Assembly (NCBI GenBank): GCA_023425285.1 | Contig: JAFACY010000048.1 | Span: forward strand, 1-10,148 | Length of the DNA stretch: 10,148 nucleotides | Direction of reading: 5' to 3' | Source of the DNA: Bacillota bacterium | Lineage (GTDB): Bacteria > Bacillota > Clostridia > Tissierellales > Sedimentibacteraceae | In this document: piece after piece, positions 6,583 to 10,148 of the stretch | Position numbering within the stretch: position 1 is the stretch's first letter | How the letters are laid out: every line of letters starts with the position of its first letter | Position numbers and translations under genes: made by a program | The notes under the pieces: generated by a model | Database searches by the model: none | Seen by the model: the letters and a program-made list of their open reading frames with translations, nothing else | Told to the model about the DNA's origin: nothing

Positions 6583-6616
6583 GGTTAAAATAAATTTTAT
6601 CATTAAAATTTTAACC
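6583..6616. repeat. Inverted repeat in the catalase leader
   Basis: GGTTAAAAT (6583-6591) and ATTTTAACC (6608-6616) are perfect 9-base arms 16 bases apart. The repeat ends two bases upstream of the catalase GGAGG site and lies downstream of the predicted transcription start. It may be a regulator binding site or an mRNA stem affecting translation. It does not match the PerR box TTATAAT-N-ATTATAA. Confidence 0.45.
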
Positions 6617-6662
6617 TTAATTTGTAAACTTATGCACAATAACAAATTTCTTAATTAATCGT

Positions 6663-6692
6663 ATTATATTTAGTCAACGCAGTCTTTATCAA
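6663..6692 (-). promoter_or_regulatory. Promoter of the catalase gene
   Basis: On the minus strand TTGATA (6692-6687) and TATAAT (6668-6663) are 18 bases apart. The -35 includes the MFS stop codon TGA. The start near 6656 would give a leader of about 90 bases. No clear PerR or Fur box overlaps it. Confidence 0.62.
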
Positions 6693-7879
6693 GCCGACTG
6701 TTCATGTTTTTGCAGCTTGAGCATCAGGAATATTATTGCCGGTATATATATTAATGCCATTACACCAAAGGTTAGTGTAAGTCCTATCTTCTCCGCTATC
6801 AATCCGAACAAAGGAAAAACTCCTATCATAAATATACTGAACCACAGACTTTCAAAAGACAGTATGGTCGCTCGTGATTCGGAAGGTATTCTTCCGTTAA
6901 TATAGTCACTTAGTATTGTAAATGCCAGTCCCCCCGTTAAATTTGTCAGGAGGTAAAAGCCTATGGAAAATCCGGCTACAAATGCCAATCCCGCTAAAGC
7001 AATCACATTAAATACAGACAGACCAATCAGTATTTTCCTTACATTCAGCCGTCTTTCCAGTTTGTATGCATATTTCGAACTATATGCTTCTATAATGCTG
7101 CCTGTAAAGCAAATAACAGCAATCACCGTCTTTGTGTAGCCCATATCTGAAAAGAATTTCTGACTGTAAAAAAATACAGTCGTCTGCAAACTCCCTAACA
7201 GTGCCGAAAACATGATGATATAAAAAACAATTTTTCTGCATTTCAATACATCCATGCTCATTTTCAGCTGATTTATAAATACATTTTCTTTATGTTTATT
7301 TGCATTTTTCTTCCTTACGGCTGTCGGCTCAATAAAATTCAACGATACCATCAGTGCAATAAGCTGTATCACTCCGCCAAACACATAAGCATACAGAAAC
7401 TTAACATCCGCCAATATTCCTCCCAATAAAATTGCTATACCCTGAGAAATTGACATGATGAAAGCCGTCTGACCCCATATTTTTTTATATTTGTTTTCTT
7501 CGCCCAACTCCTTTAAGCTGTCATAAATCAATGCTTCGGCAGCCCCGGAATTCAGGTTCATTGCCGCACTGCTCAAAACAAAGGATATAGCAAATTCCAA
7601 AAAGCTGTTTGCCGTAATCATCAGAATACATGAAACTATGTTCAGCAGTCTGCCTGTCACCACACTAAACTTTCTGCCGTATAAATCCGCAATTGCACCG
7701 GAAGGTATTTCCAAAATCAACCCTGTGATGTGGTAAATTGATTCAAGGATACCTATTTCAATTAATGACATCCCCTTGAACGCCATATAAAGCACCCATA
7801 TGGCAGAAGTTACATTCAACTGCAGGAAAAAATTATATATATAACCTACAGATATATTTCGTTTTAATTTAGTACTCAT
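6689..7879 (-). CDS. Major facilitator superfamily (MFS) transporter
   Basis: The protein of 396 residues is an integral membrane secondary transporter with about 12 hydrophobic segments in two halves, joined by a basic loop near residues 190-210 (VRKKNANKHKEN). MFS motif A is visible between helices 2 and 3 as GAIADLYGRKFSVVTGR (about 61-77), and NSGAAEALIYDSLKE follows in the region of helix 4. These features occur in drug-efflux-like MFS proteins of Firmicutes, but the substrate cannot be read from the sequence. GGAGG lies 6 bases before the ATG at 7879. The catalase gene follows in the same direction after about 120 bases and has its own promoter. Upstream lie two terminator-like hairpins and a small basic-peptide gene in the same direction. 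Efflux of a drug, metabolite or peptide are all possible. Confidence 0.87.
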   Translation of the reverse strand: MSTKLKRNISVGYIYNFFLQLNVTSAIWVLYMAFKGMSLIEIGILESIYHITGLILEIPSGAIADLYGRKFSVVTGRLLNIVSCILMITANSFLEFAISFVLSSAAMNLNSGAAEALIYDSLKELGEENKYKKIWGQTAFIMSISQGIAILLGGILADVKFLYAYVFGGVIQLIALMVSLNFIEPTAVRKKNANKHKENVFINQLKMSMDVLKCRKIVFYIIMFSALLGSLQTTVFFYSQKFFSDMGYTKTVIAVICFTGSIIEAYSSKYAYKLERRLNVRKILIGLSVFNVIALAGLAFVAGFSIGFYLLTNLTGGLAFTILSDYINGRIPSESRATILSFESLWFSIFMIGVFPLFGLIAEKIGLTLTFGVMALIYIPAIIFLMLKLQKHEQSA

Positions 7880-7908
7880 TATTCCTCCAAAATTTGTGTA
7901 ATTTATTA

Positions 7909-7943
7909 TTCAAAAAATAAAATAAGCTCTCTTAATGAAAGCT
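7909..7943 (-). terminator. Terminator-like hairpin in the MFS leader
   Basis: On the minus strand AGCTTTC pairs with GAGAGCT (7 bp with one U-G) around ATTAA, followed by a U-rich tract with TTTTATTTTTT down to about 7909. It lies between the probable MFS promoter and the MFS ribosome binding site, so it may act as an attenuator. Alternatively it is a second terminator for the small gene upstream. Confidence 0.45.
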
Positions 7944-7959
7944 CTATGGAAGAATGAGT

Positions 7960-7988
7960 ATCATAAATAAATAAAAAAAACTCAGCAA
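7960..7988 (-). promoter_or_regulatory. Possible promoter of the MFS gene
   Basis: On the minus strand TTGCTG (7988-7983) and TATGAT (7965-7960) are 17 bases apart. The -10 is good and the -35 matches only in TTG. It overlaps the small-gene terminator. It is the best candidate between that terminator and the MFS start. Confidence 0.4.
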
Positions 7989-7998
7989 AACCCGAATC
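7973..7998 (-). terminator. Terminator of the 45-codon ORF
   Basis: On the minus strand GATTCGG pairs with CTGAGTT around GTTTTG (7 bp, three of them G-U in RNA), followed by eight T. It starts 43 bases after the stop codon of the small ORF. The stem is weak but the T-run is excellent. Confidence 0.5.
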
Positions 7999-8040
7999 AT
8001 AATTCAAAAAATAAAAATCAAAAAGAATCAGAGCACGGAT

Positions 8041-8178
8041 TTATGCATTTGCTGTTTTCATACTAAAAATGGATACACTTCTCCCGTAAACTGAAGAAAT
8101 TCCATTTTTTGAAACAGAACTGCTGAATTTACATTGCTTATTCACAGTAAAATTTGCAGAACCAAATGCTTTAACCAT
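8041..8178 (-). CDS. Small serine-rich basic peptide, 45 aa, unknown function
   Basis: I do not recognise this protein. It runs from an ATG at 8178 to a TAA at 8041, beginning MVKAFGSANFTVNKQCKF and ending SIFSMKTANA. It has ten serines, six basic residues (five Lys, one Arg), one cysteine (Cys16) and no Asp or Glu, so it is strongly cationic. There is no clear membrane segment or signal peptide. Support for expression is good for its size: AGGGAGG lies 5 bases before the ATG, a promoter with TATAAT lies 27 bases before it, and a terminator follows. An MFS transporter gene lies downstream in the same direction, which would fit a peptide with an exporter, but no modification or immunity gene is in view. 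A regulatory or leader role is equally possible. Chance occurrence of a 45-codon frame in AT-rich DNA cannot be excluded. Confidence 0.6.
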   Translation of the reverse strand: MVKAFGSANFTVNKQCKFSSSVSKNGISSVYGRSVSIFSMKTANA

Positions 8179-8204
8179 TACATCCTCCCTGAATCTATGG
8201 TCAA

Positions 8205-8233
8205 ATTATATAACAATTATTAATATATTACAA
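8205..8233 (-). promoter_or_regulatory. Promoter of the 45-codon ORF
   Basis: On the minus strand TTGTAA (8233-8228) and TATAAT (8210-8205) are 17 bases apart. Transcription would start about 20 bases before the ATG at 8178, just ahead of AGGGAGG. It diverges from the LysM-deacetylase gene. Confidence 0.65.
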
Positions 8234-8318
8234 GTGTTAATTATTTTATGTCAGCAACAATCACTTTGTTCTGTTACCAGAATATTATATTAAATAATAA
8301 GGGAAAGGAGGCTTTAAA

Positions 8319-9428
8319 ATGATTCAAATTGTTTATACGGTACAACCCGGAGATTCACTTTACAAGATAGCACGTCTTTACGGCAGTACCATACAGGAAA
8401 TTGTAAATACAAATAACATAACGAATCCCGACTTGATTTATCCCGGCGATGTTTTATTGATACCTGTTCAGGAAGAAGATTTGGAAACTCCGCCCGGCAG
8501 CATTATTTATACTGTGCAGCCCGGTGATAATCTATATATTATTTCACTGCTTTTTAAAGTACCTATACAAGACATTCTGTCTATGAACAATATCACAAAT
8601 CCGTCGTTGATATATCCCGGAATGAAAATCATATTGCCCGGTGACGCTGTAAACCCGTTCCAGCCCGTCGAACCAGGTATTGTACATTATACTGTACTTC
8701 CGGGAGATACCATATATAAAATCGCAAGCAGATTCGGAACTACTGCTCAGTCAATATTAAATGTTAATCCCGGAATAGATCCGCAACAGATAATACCGGG
8801 CATGACAATAACAATTGCTATTCCGGAAAATGCTGTTGCAATATACAGGGGAAATCCGGATAAAAAAATGGTAGCTCTCACCTTTGATGCAACCTACGGG
8901 GACAATCAGACATATGAATTGCTGGAAATATTAAGAAACAATAACATTAAGGCTACATTCTTCCTGTCGGGTATATGGTTGATCAATTATCCCGAGCTTG
9001 CAAGAGCCATAGCTAATGAAGGTCACGAAATAGCAAACCACAGCTATACTCATCCTCATATGACGCTGATACCATTGCCCGAAGTCAGAAACCAGATAGT
9101 CAGAACAGATGCTCTCATCAATAATGTTACAGGAAAGAATTCGTATTTGTTCAGACCGCCGTACGGCGAATACAATCAGGCAATTCTTAACGAATTGGCT
9201 TCACTCGGCTATGTTACAATCATGTGGACTATAGATACATTGGACTGGAAAGACCCGGGAGCTGATGCCATAGTAAGACGCGTAACCGAAAACATCGAGC
9301 CCGGTGCAATTATTTTAATGCATCAATCTGCAGCCGATACTCCCGCAGCACTTCAGACAATAATAACAGATTTGAGGAATCAAGGCTACGACTTCGGGAC
9401 AGTTACACAGGTTATAGATCCACTGTAA
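8319..9428 (+). CDS. Polysaccharide deacetylase with three LysM domains
   Basis: The 369-residue protein combines three peptidoglycan/chitin-binding LysM domains (about 5-49, 63-107 and 122-167, each starting with YTVQPGD or YTVLPGD) with a NodB-type carbohydrate esterase family 4 domain (about 183-365). The domain should remove acetyl groups from N-acetylated sugars of cell wall or spore cortex. Motifs seen: TFDATYGD (Asp190 as catalytic base), His241 and His245 (NHSYTHP, metal), RPPYGEYN (279-286), DTLDW (306-310) and His335 (ILMHQS). The usual second Asp of TFDDG, a metal ligand, is Ala191. There is no signal peptide: the first LysM starts at once. LysM spore-coat proteins such as SafA are likewise made inside the mother cell, so a spore role is a reasonable inference. 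AAGGAGG lies 7 bases before the ATG. No vegetative promoter is obvious upstream. It is a single-gene unit ended by a strong terminator. Confidence 0.92.
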   Translation: MIQIVYTVQPGDSLYKIARLYGSTIQEIVNTNNITNPDLIYPGDVLLIPVQEEDLETPPGSIIYTVQPGDNLYIISLLFKVPIQDILSMNNITNPSLIYPGMKIILPGDAVNPFQPVEPGIVHYTVLPGDTIYKIASRFGTTAQSILNVNPGIDPQQIIPGMTITIAIPENAVAIYRGNPDKKMVALTFDATYGDNQTYELLEILRNNNIKATFFLSGIWLINYPELARAIANEGHEIANHSYTHPHMTLIPLPEVRNQIVRTDALINNVTGKNSYLFRPPYGEYNQAILNELASLGYVTIMWTIDTLDWKDPGADAIVRRVTENIEPGAIILMHQSAADTPAALQTIITDLRNQGYDFGTVTQVIDPL

Positions 9429-9436
9429 TAAATCAA

Positions 9437-9486
9437 TAATAAATGCAAAACGGAGCTTGTTTCAAAGCTCCGTTTTGCATTTATTA
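9437..9486. terminator. Strong bidirectional terminator with 22-bp arms
   Basis: Positions 9437-9458 and 9465-9486 are perfect inverted repeats around a 6-base loop; the core is CGGAGCTT/AAGCTCCG inside TGCAAAA/TTTTGCA. The A/T outer stem gives T-runs in both directions. It lies 8 bases after the deacetylase stop and 16 bases from the dehydrogenase stop. Confidence 0.93.
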
Positions 9487-9502
9487 ACGAATATTACGAC
9501 TT

Positions 9503-10148
9503 TCATGGTCTTAGCAATATTTTCAAGGCCTGTCCGGACTCTATCAGCTGAAACGCCTTATCAAATTCTTCCATAGGCAATATATGACTGACACAATCAG
9601 ATACATCCATACCCGAATTAAGCAATCCGGTCATAATCTTCCAGGTATGGTACATCTCGCGCCCGCTCAGTCCATACATGTTTACTCCACGATAAAATAT
9701 ATCTGTAAAATTAAGCGAAATTTCATTAGCAGGCAATCCTCCCACTATAATTTCGCCACCTGCTCTGATATATTTTGTCGCATCCTTTATTGCGCCTGCA
9801 TTACCCGAGAATTCCAACACAACATCCGGTCCGATGCCTTCGCACTCCTGACGAATTTCCTGTACAATATCAAAATGAAACGGGTTCAAAACAAGATCCG
9901 CACCCATTTTGTATGCCGCTTCTGCACGATAGTCATTTGGCTCCACACATATCACCTTGCTGGATCCGAGTTTTTTTGCAACAGTTGCTGCCATAAGCCC
10001 AATAGGACCACAACCTGTTATAACCACGGTCTTGCCGGCTAATGATATCTTCGTTGCAGCATGAACTGCAACACCCAAAGGTTCAAGCATTGCATTGTTT
10101 ACTTCTGAAATATCAGGATTACATACATAGGCATTTTCCGAAGGAATT
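9503..10148 (-). CDS. tdh: Zinc-type alcohol/L-threonine dehydrogenase, C-terminal part (5' end outside window)
   Basis: The frame is open to the right edge (IPSENAYVCNPDISEVNNAM precedes LEPLGVAVHA), so about 214 of the usual ~345 residues are present and the ATG at 10090 is internal. It is a medium-chain dehydrogenase: EPLGVAVHA is the conserved block before the coenzyme domain and GKTVVITGCGPIGLMAATVA is the Rossmann fingerprint. VICVEPNDYR ends strand 2 with an acidic Glu, which favours NAD over NADP. The stretch YGLSGREMYHTWKIMTGLL resembles the GREMFETW block of L-threonine 3-dehydrogenase, which makes 2-amino-3-ketobutyrate in threonine breakdown. A related sorbitol- or alcohol-type enzyme is the main alternative, since the catalytic zinc ligands lie outside the window. 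The gene ends at a shared terminator. Confidence 0.8.
   Translation of the reverse strand, partial: IPSENAYVCNPDISEVNNAMLEPLGVAVHAATKISLAGKTVVITGCGPIGLMAATVAKKLGSSKVICVEPNDYRAEAAYKMGADLVLNPFHFDIVQEIRQECEGIGPDVVLEFSGNAGAIKDATKYIRAGGEIIVGGLPANEISLNFTDIFYRGVNMYGLSGREMYHTWKIMTGLLNSGMDVSDCVSHILPMEEFDKAFQLIESGQALKILLRP

Noticed and set aside
6656..6692. PerR box at the catalase promoter
   Set aside because: Only one arm resembles TTATAAT; the facing arm does not match, so peroxide control by PerR is not supported by sequence.
7944..8000. 18-codon minus-strand hydrophobic frame (MIRVLLSFFYLFMILILP) ending at the MFS leader hairpin
   Set aside because: It is suggestive of a leader peptide, but there is no ribosome binding site before its ATG, it runs through the small-gene terminator and its T-run, and a T-rich stretch yields Phe/Leu/Ile codons by chance.
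7908..8016. 15-base direct repeat ATTCAAAAAATAAAA at 7908 and 8002
   Set aside because: It is almost pure A/T in an A-rich stretch and overlaps terminator tails; it is likely low-complexity coincidence.
9584..10042. Plus-strand frames of 152 and 73 codons opposite the dehydrogenase
   Set aside because: They are antisense to a clear Rossmann-fold dehydrogenase, overlap each other in different frames and lack start signals.

Overview
This window comes from a low-GC Gram-positive bacterium, most likely an anaerobic, probably spore-forming member of the Clostridia or Tissierellia. The grounds are strong GGAGG-type ribosome binding sites, AT-rich spacers, a Firmicutes-style SOS operator (GAAC-N4-GTTC), a divergent lexA / LysM-protein pair as in Bacillus yneA, and a three-LysM polysaccharide deacetylase. 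The genus cannot be fixed from this sequence alone.

Left part (1-3035), DNA metabolism and SOS. The window opens inside the 3' end of a DNA topoisomerase III gene (topB, +), closed by a bidirectional terminator. lexA (-) and a 100-residue membrane-anchored LysM protein (+, YneA-like) diverge from a short spacer. That spacer holds two promoters and two LexA-type operators, one on each promoter. A YneA-like product would be the SOS-induced brake on cell division. A tyrosine recombinase of the XerC/XerD type (-) converges on it.

Middle (3036-4490). An 800-base, very AT-rich stretch without convincing genes follows. It contains a 12-bp-arm perfect palindrome whose half-sequence also occurs in the leader of the recombinase gene. 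Next comes a GNAT acetyltransferase (-) with its own near-consensus promoter.

Centre right (4456-8233). A large-subunit, clade-2 type catalase (-, 690 aa) lies downstream of an MFS transporter (-). A near-consensus promoter begins at the MFS stop codon, so the catalase can be expressed alone. Upstream of the MFS gene, a previously uncalled 45-codon ORF (8041-8178, -) has its own promoter, ribosome binding site and terminator. It encodes a serine-rich, strongly basic peptide. A second terminator-like hairpin sits in the probable MFS leader.

Right end (8319-10148). A polysaccharide deacetylase with three N-terminal LysM domains and no signal peptide (+) meets a zinc-type alcohol/threonine dehydrogenase (-, cut by the window edge) across a bidirectional terminator with 22-bp perfect arms.

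No rRNA, tRNA, CRISPR array or insertion sequence was seen. Most of the window is ordinary chromosome. The less explained items are the repeat-bearing gap beside the recombinase, the 45-aa basic peptide with the layered signals before the MFS gene, and the altered metal-site motif in the deacetylase.
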